Below, one piece after another: positions 37,601-47,627 of a DNA stretch of 51,953 nt. The notes below the pieces were generated by a model. The model searched no databases. It was not told where the DNA came from and saw only the letters and a list, made by a program, of their open reading frames with translations. The stretch spans positions 1-51,953 of the forward strand of contig CAMEOO010000005.1 in assembly GCA_945929875.1 (NCBI GenBank). The letters run 5' to 3'. This DNA comes from an uncultured Caryophanales bacterium. GTDB lineage: Bacteria; Bacillota_I; Bacilli_A; RFN20; CAG-449. A program made the translations under genes and the position numbers. How positions within the stretch are numbered: position 1 is the stretch's first letter; every line of letters begins with the position of its first letter.

Positions 37601-40600
37601 GGTCTTTACTAATTAAATTAGAAATAGATGTAATTACTTCATCTAAATCTTCTTCATTTAGATAAATTTCTAGATTCTCAAAGTTTACATAGACCTTATT
37701 ATCTACATATTTAATCACTAGATCATAACTATTTTCTTGATGGCTTACATTAATAGAAAGGACGACATTTAAGTTCTTATCAATAGTTGCTTCAAAGTCT
37801 ACTTTAATTCCTTCATAGACTAAACTACCTTCTACTAGATAGCCTTCATAATCAAGAACATCAAAGATCATATTAGTAATCCAGGTGAAATCACTAGTCA
37901 CATCGACATAGACGTAATCATCTTCCCTAATTATCTTACTTATTTCATAGTTAGATGAAATTACTAGGTTTACAGAGTAATCTTCATAGATGAAGTTAAC
38001 TTTGATATCACTATTTTCTTCTTCTATATAGCTTACTTGATAGTTTTCATAGCTAAATAGATAGCCACCTGTAGTTTTTTCTACATCTAAACATGACAAG
38101 TATTGTCCATTAATAATATCTTTTACTAGTTTAATTACATCGATATTTGTTTCTACTTCTTCAGCATTAAAGACTTGATCATAGATTCCTAGATTGTATC
38201 TTTCATCGATTACTTTAAAGCTATTCTTTAATGAATCAATTAATATTGTTTCATCATTTTCTACTAGATACTTAATTCCTACTTGATAGTTATCGTATCT
38301 TACTTCTAAGTAGACATTATCTTCTACTTTAGAGATTTCTACTTCGATAGTCTTTTCTTGATAGTTGACGTTTAACTTACTATAGATATTATCTTTTCCT
38401 AAGTAAATTACTTCACCACTTATTCTTACTTCATTGATAATTACATCAAGAAGTCCATTTAAGTGATTATTTGTATAATCCTCATATATACGTTTTGACA
38501 TATCGACGATTTTGTTAAAGTCATCTAGACCTAAGTAGGATTCATCGACAACTGGAATTACTATTTGTTGAGCATATTCTTTTAGATCAATTTGTAACGA
38601 ATAGAAGTCAGTTACTTCTAAATGTAAATTTGAATTATTATATTGAACGTTAATTTGATATTCTTGTCCTTTAACATCAAAAATTGATAGAATTGAACTA
38701 GAATCAATTTGAATGTTTTTAATGAATAAATCAATTTGAGTTAAGGTATCTAAAACATATTGCTCATCCAATTGAATAGATGACATAGAAATATATTTAG
38801 ATAATTTTTCATAAATTGATAGAATGTCGTCTCCATTAAAGAAGAAATCTAGATTGCCAAATTTGACTATGATATTTTCACCATAATAGTAAACAATTAC
38901 ATTTTCTTCTTTATCTTCTGATTTAAAGATTAGATCAACATAAGCATTCTTATATTGATCAAATAAAATTTGTGATTCGACTACGATTCCTTCATAATCA
39001 ACTGACAAATCAATTTGATATCCAAGATAATGGATAATTTCTTTAGATGATTTCATTAAATCGATAAGTGAAGAAACGCCTGAAACATTGCAATAAACTT
39101 TAGTTTCATCAACTAAATATGTATCATCATTTTCTCTTAATGAAAAGAATAAAGAGTTTTGACTATCATTATAGGTTAATTTACTATCACCAATAGATAG
39201 ATTAAATTTGTCGTAAGTTAATAGTAAGTCTTCAGAAATACTTATTGAAAGAAGTTTGTCATAGTCACTTTTTACGATATTTTTAACTAAAGAAACTATG
39301 CTATCTTTAGATGTATCTATTTCTGGAGTAGTAATGTTTTCACCATAAGCTTCGTTAATAAATAAGATTAACTCTTCAACTAAATTATATGCATCATCAT
39401 TTTCTAAAACAAACGAAACTTCAACATCCTTATAGTTGACATCAATATATGTTCTATCTTTAATCAAAATTGAAATAGGAATGATTCTGTCTTGAATTTT
39501 AATAGATGAGATTATCTTATATTCTTTACCATTTCTAGAAATAGTACCAAATACTTGATATTCATCTAAATATGAATATACAAAGTTAGCTTTAAGGTTA
39601 GATGAACTAATTTGGTTATAAATATTTTCTATATTGCTATATACTTCTTCAAATTGTTCATTTGTTAAATAATTTGTTTCATCGATTGTTTCAATAGTAT
39701 CAACCTTATTTCTAACTTCTAAAGAGAAAGTCAATAAGGAAGAAGTGCAATTCAATGATACTTTTTCATTTTGATTGTAATTAAAAGTAATTGGATAGTA
39801 AGTACCATCTAATAAAATGGTAGTTACTAAACTATTTTCTGAGAAAGAAACACTTTCAATAACTAAGTTGATATTTTTAATTATAGAAACAAGAGAATCA
39901 GTATCTATTTGTTGGTCTTCACTTTCAAATATATTTAATAATTTATCTAAATATTCATTTAAATCTTTTTCATTACAGCATACTTTTATATTCCCATGCT
40001 CAAGATAATATGCGTGTTCTAGATTAGTAATCTTAATTTCTTTTTCGCCTTCATCTGTTTTAATAAATAGTAAATATTGACTGTTTCCATTTTGATCAAA
40101 TTGACAAATTAAATCAAAATCTATTCCTTCATAGTTTATATTACCGCTTAGAAGGTAACCTTGGTAATCTTTTAATTCTAAGTACGCATCTAAAATAAAT
40201 GACGCATAATGGATATTTTCAATTGGAGTATAATATATATCTTCATCTAAAACATAAGTAAAGTCTTCTTTATAAAGATCAAAGTTACAGCGGATTTCAT
40301 TATTATCAAATACAATATTTGTGGTGTCAGAATCAGTTAATGTAAGCTTGTATGTATCATAGTTAATGGAAACAACTAAGTCGTTAACATCGATACTAAT
40401 TATTTCTTCAAAGTTATTTTCAAGAAGCAATGTTACAATATCTTCTAAAGTAATATTCTCTTTAGAAAAGATTTGAGTAATATATTCTCTTATCTCATTT
40501 TCAAAATTAATTCCATAATATTCTGAAATTGTAGAGATGATAGTTTCGCTTAATGAATTTACTTGGTTTTTGTTAAATACAAATGATAATTCTACAAAGT

Positions 40601-42854
40601 CATGAACACATCGACAATAGCAATAAGAGCCTTCAATATAAACTTCTATATCAAAGTTAAATTCACCTTGAGAATTGCTCTTCATCAAGATCATATCATC
40701 TTTAACTTGGATAGACAAATTAGTTGTTGTATTTGACGCATCTATCTTTCCATTTAAAGAATAATCGTTTCCTTCTATTAAAGAATAAACTTTTTGATAA
40801 AACCTATACATGACGTTTAAGTCTTCTTCGTCTAGATAAGTAGATTCATCTGGCAATATAATTTCCCTATTATTCTTTGTAACAAATAGATTTAGGTTTA
40901 AATCAGAGCAATTTAATTCTACCCCTTCTTCTAAATATGGGCTAATAGATACTTTATAGGAATTATCTTCTTGTCCAAATTGAATGAATAATTCTCCTTC
41001 TTGGCTTGCTTCAAGCGAAGTAGAAATACCACCAGAGAAGCTAATTCCTTCTAATAAAGAGTTAATATCTATATCTTCATCATTAATAATCTCTAAAAGT
41101 TTATTAGTAATAGAGATAAGATTATTTTCATTCGCACGTACTTTTAAATTTCCATAATTTAAATAATAATCATCATTTATTTTTGTTAAATTGATAGTTT
41201 TCTTAGTTTCTTCATTTAATTTGCTAAAAGAAATATTCAAAGAAGCGTCACTTGTTTGAGAAGTGATTAAATCAATTTCAAAATCGATTTCATTATAAAC
41301 ATAGTTACCTTTAACTTGATAAGCTTCATAATCAAGTAGAGAAAATAAGCGATCAACTAATACGCTAGTGGAAGAAAGATCGCTAAATTCTTTATCTTTG
41401 ATATCTTCACCTTGATAAGTACTTTGAGCGTCAACACCAATTGTTACAATAGTTCCATTATAAGAAACGGAGCCATCCATAGAAATTAGATTCAAGTCTT
41501 CTTTGTCAAAATACAAATATGCATCTAGATCTAATCCTTGAGTTGAGGCTTTGATAATTACTTTTGCTCTTTCTTCCTCTTCAACTAAATCCATATTTTC
41601 CATGATTTGATTGATAAAATCTTCATAATCAAAGCTAGTTTCCATTTCTTCAAAAGAGGAAGTATCAATAGAAGAAGAACCAAATTTACTAATTAAATTA
41701 CTAATCACGTTATTGATGAATTCTTCGTCGACAGAAAAATTAAGTCCATCAATAGAAGCGTATGCATTTCCATTATAAAAACGAATGAAATATTTATCTT
41801 CGATATTGACATTTACTTCATTTTTATTTAATAAATTCAATTGAACTTTCCCTTTATATTTTCTCTGGTTATAGCAAAGATCAATATCAAAGCTATTCTT
41901 ATTGGTCAGCATGCTAGTCATCTCTTGAAGGTAAGTCAAAGGCGTTTTATTTTCTTCATTAATGACTTCGTTTCCCGTTTCAGCATCAAAATACTTTGAA
42001 TAGAAAGATACGATTCCTTGATCGATTTGTTTTCCATACTCAAATACTTCATTTAAAACTGATTCACAGGTTGCATCTACCACTCCAATGCCAATATTCT
42101 TTTTTATTGAATAACTTTCTGAAGTAACTAAATTTAAAACTTTCCAAGAAGGATCAATCGTAATATCAACATGGATATAGTAATAAACTGGATTATCTAA
42201 TGCGCCACCTAAAGTAACTATTTCCCTTTTAGAGTTGATTGCTCCTAAATCATTTAAATCGACGTGAAGAACATAGTTGTCACCTATTTTTTCCATAGAT
42301 GAAGTTTCTTCTATAGATTCCTCACAATAATAATATGAGTTTAATTGATCTGGCATCGATCCATAATTTGTATAAATATATTCTCTAGTAACTGGGTTTA
42401 CTTTATCGCTCCATTTTACTTCGTTAATATTTTTTGGTGATCCTTGAAGGATAAACACTTTATCTTTGTTATAAAACTTTTGCGTAGCTACCTTTACCAT
42501 ATTTGAATAAGAAATAGCTTCTTGGTACATATAGTTTTTATCGACAATTCTAGTATTTCTAACTTGTTGAGTTACATTAACACCAGCTTTAGAAACAACA
42601 TCTCCACTAGTAGTAGCTTTCCAATTTCGACTATTATACAAATAGCCAGAAGCATACTGAATGTTTTGTAGAATTGAATAATCTCCTGGATTTCCATTTT
42701 TTGGAGGAGTTACTACTTCTGTAATGTTTTCTAAATTAAAGTCTCCTTGATCTATAGGCCCTTGGTTAGCTTTTTTTGACATTGAAAAAGTATAGGCGCA
42801 TAAACTGACGCCTATGACATTTAAAATAGCTAGCAAGATCATTGATTTCTTCAT
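34617..42854 (-). CDS. Giant exported repeat protein (2745 aa)
   Basis: N-terminal hydrophobic signal/anchor (MKKSMILLAILNVIGVSLCAYTFSMSKK); recurrent motifs YL..(D/E)(D/Q)F, (Y/F)GYL..G...Y.GI.F, YL..GN(I/L)KV; no catalytic motif recognised. Confidence 0.85.
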   Translation of the reverse strand: MKKSMILLAILNVIGVSLCAYTFSMSKKANQGPIDQGDFNLENITEVVTPPKNGNPGDYSILQNIQYASGYLYNSRNWKATTSGDVVSKAGVNVTQQVRNTRIVDKNYMYQEAISYSNMVKVATQKFYNKDKVFILQGSPKNINEVKWSDKVNPVTREYIYTNYGSMPDQLNSYYYCEESIEETSSMEKIGDNYVLHVDLNDLGAINSKREIVTLGGALDNPVYYYIHVDITIDPSWKVLNLVTSESYSIKKNIGIGVVDATCESVLNEVFEYGKQIDQGIVSFYSKYFDAETGNEVINEENKTPLTYLQEMTSMLTNKNSFDIDLCYNQRKYKGKVQLNLLNKNEVNVNIEDKYFIRFYNGNAYASIDGLNFSVDEEFINNVISNLISKFGSSSIDTSSFEEMETSFDYEDFINQIMENMDLVEEEERAKVIIKASTQGLDLDAYLYFDKEDLNLISMDGSVSYNGTIVTIGVDAQSTYQGEDIKDKEFSDLSSTSVLVDRLFSLLDYEAYQVKGNYVYNEIDFEIDLITSQTSDASLNISFSKLNEETKKTINLTKINDDYYLNYGNLKVRANENNLISITNKLLEIINDEDIDINSLLEGISFSGGISTSLEASQEGELFIQFGQEDNSYKVSISPYLEEGVELNCSDLNLNLFVTKNNREIILPDESTYLDEEDLNVMYRFYQKVYSLIEGNDYSLNGKIDASNTTTNLSIQVKDDMILMKSNSQGEFNFDIEVYIEGSYCYCRCVHDFVELSFVFNKNQVNSLSETIISTISEYYGINFENEIREYITQIFSKENITLEDIVTLLLENNFEEIISIDVNDLVVSINYDTYKLTLTDSDTTNIVFDNNEIRCNFDLYKEDFTYVLDEDIYYTPIENIHYASFILDAYLELKDYQGYLLSGNINYEGIDFDLICQFDQNGNSQYLLFIKTDEGEKEIKITNLEHAYYLEHGNIKVCCNEKDLNEYLDKLLNIFESEDQQIDTDSLVSIIKNINLVIESVSFSENSLVTTILLDGTYYPITFNYNQNEKVSLNCTSSLLTFSLEVRNKVDTIETIDETNYLTNEQFEEVYSNIENIYNQISSSNLKANFVYSYLDEYQVFGTISRNGKEYKIISSIKIQDRIIPISILIKDRTYIDVNYKDVEVSFVLENDDAYNLVEELILFINEAYGENITTPEIDTSKDSIVSLVKNIVKSDYDKLLSISISEDLLLTYDKFNLSIGDSKLTYNDSQNSLFFSLRENDDTYLVDETKVYCNVSGVSSLIDLMKSSKEIIHYLGYQIDLSVDYEGIVVESQILFDQYKNAYVDLIFKSEDKEENVIVYYYGENIIVKFGNLDFFFNGDDILSIYEKLSKYISMSSIQLDEQYVLDTLTQIDLFIKNIQIDSSSILSIFDVKGQEYQINVQYNNSNLHLEVTDFYSLQIDLKEYAQQIVIPVVDESYLGLDDFNKIVDMSKRIYEDYTNNHLNGLLDVIINEVRISGEVIYLGKDNIYSKLNVNYQEKTIEVEISKVEDNVYLEVRYDNYQVGIKYLVENDETILIDSLKNSFKVIDERYNLGIYDQVFNAEEVETNIDVIKLVKDIINGQYLSCLDVEKTTGGYLFSYENYQVSYIEEENSDIKVNFIYEDYSVNLVISSNYEISKIIREDDYVYVDVTSDFTWITNMIFDVLDYEGYLVEGSLVYEGIKVDFEATIDKNLNVVLSINVSHQENSYDLVIKYVDNKVYVNFENLEIYLNEEDLDEVITSISNLISKDQSSEVNESIIKVSEYVRSITLSNDLSLVFNVSEEVYNVNLTYNEGLTLTVTDLYELVLHLSESKEVIESIVVEESYLGLDDFNKIVDMSKRIYEDYTNNHLNGLLDVIINEVRISGEVIYLGKDNIYSKLNVNYQEKTIEVEISKVEDNVYLEVRYDNYQVGIKYLVENDETILIDSLKNSFKVIDERYNLGIYDQVFNAEEVETNIDVIKLVKDIINGQYLSCLDVEKTTGGYLFSYENYQVSYIEEENSDIKVNFIYEDYSVNLVISSNYEISKIIREDDYVYVDVTSDFTWITNMIFDVLDYEGYLVELNFVIEDMIFNSTIKIDSNMNVSVDLNIEYQGNNHLIVLTYINDVIYFEYGSILAKLSLNDIDLLIEDINVLIDYSPNQTKEENKISEAVYYLSEYISAIKSKENGLLVNFIFDNSNYSFEVSPTDLGYLLSSDFYEANAILQEFNNVVQVDDSLDYLVYDDFKKIIEYCQDAKDYFYLDQGYLDLNMKFSSSDISYYIDAIAKYDYTDKDNAKLTITLTLDEEKLVSEVLTRSQIFTGTISYQNNFVYLHNVMYNQLIGLNIYVAKSDAARAIDVILTKLAQGPFNNGKYGLNLEVMRVIKNILELDPSVILSFDDSSAFDEASINSFDQFVSILKVVLGLRLNDKLFLDVQEDNVICKFDNYFDGTISHYINENDKKFIQIDGVGTIDEKNSYECSLHFNDYVDFTISTDNCIYLSDLEILSNGAMNTINACKYDLSGTINLNVISLVKLGMKVDKLLLELDENGTPSGYIKLTTDTNSLITDGKSALGSLSKSEGGVRGDYITSYIYLSKDGTVLCRREYETWKVTGTNWLGIKTYGNAMMYETLSYSSQEAFLNDFLNAFVWLTKFDQSFIDKFAGSSIAASKKDNAINSYSVSEDKLNYTLGVNLGCVASIFDDGTTLKFGLVNYNGEYYLKTLGIDVSIYKVVKAEGQFTLNSYGVDLDYSSMPSVEMMKYSSLDLV
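36669..37382. repeat. 714-bp direct repeat, copy 1 (within giant repeat gene)
   Basis: Line-by-line comparison shows identity to 37830-38543 with no mismatch found. Confidence 0.95.
37830..38543. repeat. 714-bp direct repeat, copy 2
   Basis: Identical to 36669-37382; offset 1161 bp (387 codons). Confidence 0.95.
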
Positions 42855-42909
42855 TTTATTGCCTCACAAAACGCTTTCTAATTATATATAATTAGAACGA
42901 AAAAATCCA

Positions 42910-42933
42910 AAAAAAATTATGGTTTCCCATAAT
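42910..42933 (-). terminator. Rho-independent terminator downstream of 43008-43331 gene
   Basis: Reverse strand ATTATGG-GAAA-CCATAAT followed by T-rich tract. Confidence 0.75.
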
Positions 42934-43007
42934 CTTTTCTAAATAATCGATTTTTGCTATTTTTTATGATAAAAATACTCTATTTTATTAACTGAAAATA
43001 AACAAGA

Positions 43008-43331
43008 TTAGGCTAAAAAGAGAGAAAGTAATCCAAGTAAAGCTACAACATACCACAAAATCATGCAAACTAAAGTTACTTTACTTTTGTTTTTTAAATA
43101 ACTAGATAATTGACTTCCACCTACTCCTAAACCTATTAAACATTCAGATAAACTTAAATCCATTTCCTTAATAATGCAAGTGATCAAGCCAACAATACCA
43201 ACAAGAATTACTAGTAAATACCCTAAATTATTAATTAATGACTCTTTATATTCTTTAAATGTTTTTTTATTTTCTTCAATAACGTTATTTTCTTCTTCAG
43301 TTAGTTCAATTTCTTTTTTTTCTTCTTCCAT
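43008..43331 (-). CDS. Small hypothetical membrane protein
   Basis: Acidic N-terminus followed by about three TM helices; stop-adjacent to the rluD-like gene. Confidence 0.65.
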   Translation of the reverse strand: MEEEKKEIELTEEENNVIEENKKTFKEYKESLINNLGYLLVILVGIVGLITCIIKEMDLSLSECLIGLGVGGSQLSSYLKNKSKVTLVCMILWYVVALLGLLSLFLA

Positions 43332-43332
43332 C

Positions 43333-44271
43333 TTATTTGCTCCTTGCTATTTCTAATACCCTTCTAAACTCTTCATCAATAGGGCAGCAGAATGTCATTT
43401 TTTCTTTTGTTCTAGGATGAATAAAAGTTAATTTATATGCGTGTAACATTTGTCCATTACACTTAATTTCTTGATGCCTTTTCCCATATTCTGGATCTCC
43501 GACGATCGGATGTTTTATATAAGCCATGTGAACTCTAATTTGATGAGTCCTTCCAGTTTCTAAACGGCAAGATAACAAAGTGTAATTTTTCATTCTTTCT
43601 TCTACGTGAGCGTAGGTCACTGCTTCTTTTCCTTCGTAGATATCAACCGCTCTTTTTAATCGATCTTTAGGATCTCTTCCTATAGGTGCATCGATTTTCA
43701 AATCTTGATGAGGGATGACTCCTTCCACAAGAGCGTAATACTCTCGATACATCGAATGGTCTTTTAGTTGATTTTGTAAAAAGATATGCGCTTCATCATT
43801 TTTGGCAACCACAAGTAAACCCGAAGTATTTTTGTCGATCCGATGGACAATCCCTGGTCTTACTACCCCATTAATTGAAGATAAATCTTTAATTGAATAA
43901 AGTAGAGCGTTGACTAAGGTATTACCATCGTAATGTCCATTAGAAGGATGAACTACCATTCCACGAGGTTTATTGATGACGACGACATCTTCATCTTGAT
44001 AGATAATGTCTAATTTTATATCCTTTTTTTCAAGATTTAACGGCTTTTCATCGAGTAGTTCAAACTCGACAACGTCATTTTCTCTTACCTTATAAGAATC
44101 TTTTGATAGTTTAGAATTGACTAAGCACTTCTTTTCTTCAATCACCTTTTGCGCGTAGCTTCTTGATTTACCATCTAAATATTTTACAAGATAAGCATCA
44201 AGTCTAATACCAGAATCTAATAAACTAACTATCAGTTTTTTCATCTTTGTTTTCGCTAGAAGAATCTTCAT
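43333..44271 (-). CDS. RluD-like 23S rRNA pseudouridine synthase
   Basis: S4-like N-terminus ([30 protein letters not shown]), [26 protein letters not shown]-type motif, [47 protein letters not shown]. Confidence 0.95.
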   Translation of the reverse strand: [312 protein letters not shown]

Positions 44272-44854
44272 TTTGTTTTTGACTATAAAATTCTTCTCTT
44301 TCCTTTTCTTTCTTTTTACTATCTTTGTGATCTCTTATTAAATAGCCGATTGCAAAAGCAATAATTCCAACAACTAAAAGAGAGTCAGCAAGATTGAAAG
44401 TATTCCAAACCATAAATCCAAGGTTGAATTCTAAAAAATCAATTACCCCTTCTTGAATATTAAATACCATCAATACGCGATCAACGAGATTTCCCAATGT
44501 TCCAGGGATGGCAAGAAGTAAGCCAAATCTTTCAAAATTATTGATTTTACTATAAAATTTAGCAAAATAGTAAATCATTAAAACACCACATACCAAAGAC
44601 AATAAAACTAAGATGATTTGGCCAAACAAACTTCCACCAAGCATTCCAGAGAACGCTCCAGGGTTATAAACTAGACTTAAGGTGAAGAAATTTTTGATTA
44701 CTTCTACTCTTCCTCCTCTTTCAAGTAAAAAGGATTCTATCACCTTTTTACTAACTAGATCTGCCACAAGTAAAAGAGCCATTCCAAGATAGAAATAGAT
44801 TTGATATTTAATACAAAACTTATGTAAATTTACTAGTTTATTTTTCATCTGCAA
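44225..44854 (-). CDS. lspA: Lipoprotein signal peptidase (signal peptidase II)
   Basis: DLVSKKVIESFL, SLVYNPGAFSGML, IPGTLGNLVDRVL, VWNTFNLADSLLVVGI: catalytic Asp pair context; charged C-terminal extension. Confidence 0.95.
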   Translation of the reverse strand: MQMKNKLVNLHKFCIKYQIYFYLGMALLLVADLVSKKVIESFLLERGGRVEVIKNFFTLSLVYNPGAFSGMLGGSLFGQIILVLLSLVCGVLMIYYFAKFYSKINNFERFGLLLAIPGTLGNLVDRVLMVFNIQEGVIDFLEFNLGFMVWNTFNLADSLLVVGIIAFAIGYLIRDHKDSKKKEKEREEFYSQKQNEDSSSENKDEKTDS

Positions 44855-47609
44855 TTACCTTTTTACATCTTGGGCAAACTTTGTTTCCATCTACTTCAAT
44901 TAGTTCATCAAAATAGTTCCAACATCTTTCACATTTTTCGCCTGAGTGATGGCTCACTTTAATAGATAGTGAATCATATTCATTTTCTTGTTTTGTAGAA
45001 GAAATGTTAACTTTACTGACGATGAAAATTAATTCTAATAAATCTTTTAATGAGGTAAATAAAGACTCTGTTTCTGAATCTTTAAAGTTTAAAGTGATTT
45101 CAGCTTCTTGACCTGAACCAATCACTTGATTTGTTCTAGCATCCTCTAAAGCTCTCATCACCTCTGAACGAACTGCCTTAAAAGTAGTAAATTCTTTTAA
45201 CAAAAGTTCTCTTTCTTTTTCATCTAGATTTAAGTTTTCTTTTGTTGGCATATCTTCTAAAGCGATATGTTCTTGTTTATGGAAAGGAATATTTTGATAA
45301 ACTTCATCCATAGTAAAGCAAAGAATTGGGGCAAATAGTCTAGATAAAGTATCGACGATCTTATAAAGAACTGTTTGGAATTCTCTTCTTAATTTATCAT
45401 CTTTACAGTTACAATACAAAGGATCTTTACTAATTGAACAATATAAAGCCGAACAATCGCCAGTTAAGAAATTCATCAAGGTAGATACAGCATTAGCAAA
45501 ATCATAATTATCATAATAATCTAAGACGCTTAAAACTGTGCTATCTAAAGACGATAGCATGTATTTGGATAATTTTGTCATATCGTTAACATCGACTTTA
45601 TTTAAATCGTAATTAAAGGATTCATTTTCATTGTCATTTAGATTTGCAAGCATAAATTTGAAAGTATTTCTAATCTTGCGATAAGTATCTGAAACCTTCT
45701 TAATTAGTTCGTCAGAAATTCTAACATCAGCTTGATAATCGACAGTTGCACACCAAAGTCTTAATACATCAGCGCCATAGACGTTGATAATCTTATTTGG
45801 ATCAACTCCATTACCTAGCGATTTAGACATCTTTTGGCCTTTTCCATCAAGAATAAAGCCATGAGATAATACATTTTTATAAGGGGCGCATCCCTTTGTT
45901 GCTACAGAAATAATCAATGACGAATTAAACCAGCCACGATATTGGTCGCTACCTTCAAGATATAAGTCAACTGGGAAAGAGAAGCCTCTTCTAATTTCAG
46001 TGTTAAATGAAGAGCCTGAATCAAACCAAACATCCATGATATCGGTCTCTTTTTTAAAGTTGCCATTTGGAGATTTTTCATTAGTGTAACCTTCTGGAAG
46101 AAGTTCTTTTGCACTTCTTTCAAACCAAACGTTTGATCCAAATTCTCCAATTAATTCTTCGATGTGATCAAAAACTTCTTTTTCCATAATTGGTGAACCA
46201 TCTTCATTGTAGATAATTGGAATAGGGACACCCCAAAGCCTTTGACGAGAAATACACCAATCGCCACGATCTTTAATCATGTTGTGCATTCTTAATTTTC
46301 CCCAAGAAGGAGTCCAATTGACTTTATCGATTTCTTCTAGGAGTTTATCTCTAATCTTATCGATTGAGCAGAACCATTGAGGAGTCGCTCTAAAGATGAC
46401 TGGTTTTTTAGTTCTCCAATCGTGAGGATAAGAGTGAACGATATTTTCTTTATGAAGTAGAGCGCCTACTTCTTCAAGCATCTTTAAGACTTCTTTATTT
46501 GCGTCTTCATAGAATAAACCTTGTAAACGTTCTCCACAAGTTTCATCCATCTTTCCATGTTCATCAACTGGACAGTAAGGTGGCAAGTGGTATTTCACAC
46601 CGACATTAAAGTCATCGGCACCATGACCTGGAGCAGTGTGTACGCAACCAGTACCAGCATCGCTAGTGACGTGATTTCCTAAAATGATGATCGATTCACG
46701 ATCGTAAAGAGGGTGTTTTGTAGTAATACCTTCTAATTCTTTGCCTTTAAACGTTTTGATTAATTCACATGTTTCAAGCCCAAGTTTTTCTTTTAAAGAA
46801 TCTTCAAGGCAAGTTAAGAAAATTAAATTCCCTTTTTCAGTTTTAAATAATCCATATTCTAAGAGCTCATTTAAACAGATTGCCAGATTAGCGGGAATTG
46901 TCCAAGGGGTAGTTGTCCAAATGACAAAACTATCTGTTTTTGGATTAAGTATACCTTTACCATCTAATACGTCAAACTTGACGTAGATTGTTGTAGCTTC
47001 AACATCGTAGTATTCAATTTCAGCTTCCGCGAGCGCGGATTCACTAGAAGGAGACCAATAGACTGGCTTAAGGCCTTTATAAATATAGCCTTTTAAAGCC
47101 ATTTCTTTAAAAACTTTAATTTGGTCTTTTTCAAATGATTTTTGAAGAGTGATATACTTATTGTCAAAATCCGCAGCAATACCAAGCCTTTTAACTTGAG
47201 CCATTTGGCGATCTACTTGTTTATAAGCGTATTCTTCACATTTTTTTCTAAATTCAACTGGAGGGGTAGTTTTTCTATTTACTCCAGATTTCGTCACTGC
47301 ATTTTCAATTGGTAAACCATGAGTGTCCCATCCAGGATAAAAAGGAGTGTCAAATCCGCTCATAGATTTATATCTTAAAATAATATCTTTCAATATACGA
47401 TTTAGCATGTGGCCACAATGCATATCTCCATTTGCGTATGGAGGTCCATCATGAAGAACATATTCTCTGTTTCCTTTATTTTTAATTTGCGTTTTTTCAT
47501 AGAGGTGATCTTCATCCCATTTTTTTAACATCAATGGTTCTTTATTTGAAAGATTCCCTCTCATTTCAAAATTAGTTTTACCCATTAATAAGGTATCTTT
47601 TAATTCCAT
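44838..47609 (-). CDS. ileS: Isoleucyl-tRNA synthetase
   Basis: HDGPPYANGDMHCGHMLNRILKDI (HIGH), DGKGQKMSKSLGNGVDP (KMSKS), C-terminal zinc motif CERCWNYF...CPRCKKV. Start revised to ATG 47609 after AAAGGAGT. Confidence 0.97.
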   Translation of the reverse strand: MELKDTLLMGKTNFEMRGNLSNKEPLMLKKWDEDHLYEKTQIKNKGNREYVLHDGPPYANGDMHCGHMLNRILKDIILRYKSMSGFDTPFYPGWDTHGLPIENAVTKSGVNRKTTPPVEFRKKCEEYAYKQVDRQMAQVKRLGIAADFDNKYITLQKSFEKDQIKVFKEMALKGYIYKGLKPVYWSPSSESALAEAEIEYYDVEATTIYVKFDVLDGKGILNPKTDSFVIWTTTPWTIPANLAICLNELLEYGLFKTEKGNLIFLTCLEDSLKEKLGLETCELIKTFKGKELEGITTKHPLYDRESIIILGNHVTSDAGTGCVHTAPGHGADDFNVGVKYHLPPYCPVDEHGKMDETCGERLQGLFYEDANKEVLKMLEEVGALLHKENIVHSYPHDWRTKKPVIFRATPQWFCSIDKIRDKLLEEIDKVNWTPSWGKLRMHNMIKDRGDWCISRQRLWGVPIPIIYNEDGSPIMEKEVFDHIEELIGEFGSNVWFERSAKELLPEGYTNEKSPNGNFKKETDIMDVWFDSGSSFNTEIRRGFSFPVDLYLEGSDQYRGWFNSSLIISVATKGCAPYKNVLSHGFILDGKGQKMSKSLGNGVDPNKIINVYGADVLRLWCATVDYQADVRISDELIKKVSDTYRKIRNTFKFMLANLNDNENESFNYDLNKVDVNDMTKLSKYMLSSLDSTVLSVLDYYDNYDFANAVSTLMNFLTGDCSALYCSISKDPLYCNCKDDKLRREFQTVLYKIVDTLSRLFAPILCFTMDEVYQNIPFHKQEHIALEDMPTKENLNLDEKERELLLKEFTTFKAVRSEVMRALEDARTNQVIGSGQEAEITLNFKDSETESLFTSLKDLLELIFIVSKVNISSTKQENEYDSLSIKVSHHSGEKCERCWNYFDELIEVDGNKVCPRCKKVIADEK

Positions 47610-47627
47610 ACTGACTCCTTTCATAAA

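Noticed and set aside
36669-38543. CRISPR-like or mobile-element interpretation of the 714-bp repeat
   Set aside because: Both copies are in frame within one ORF at a 387-codon period matching the protein repeat, with no terminal repeats or transposase.
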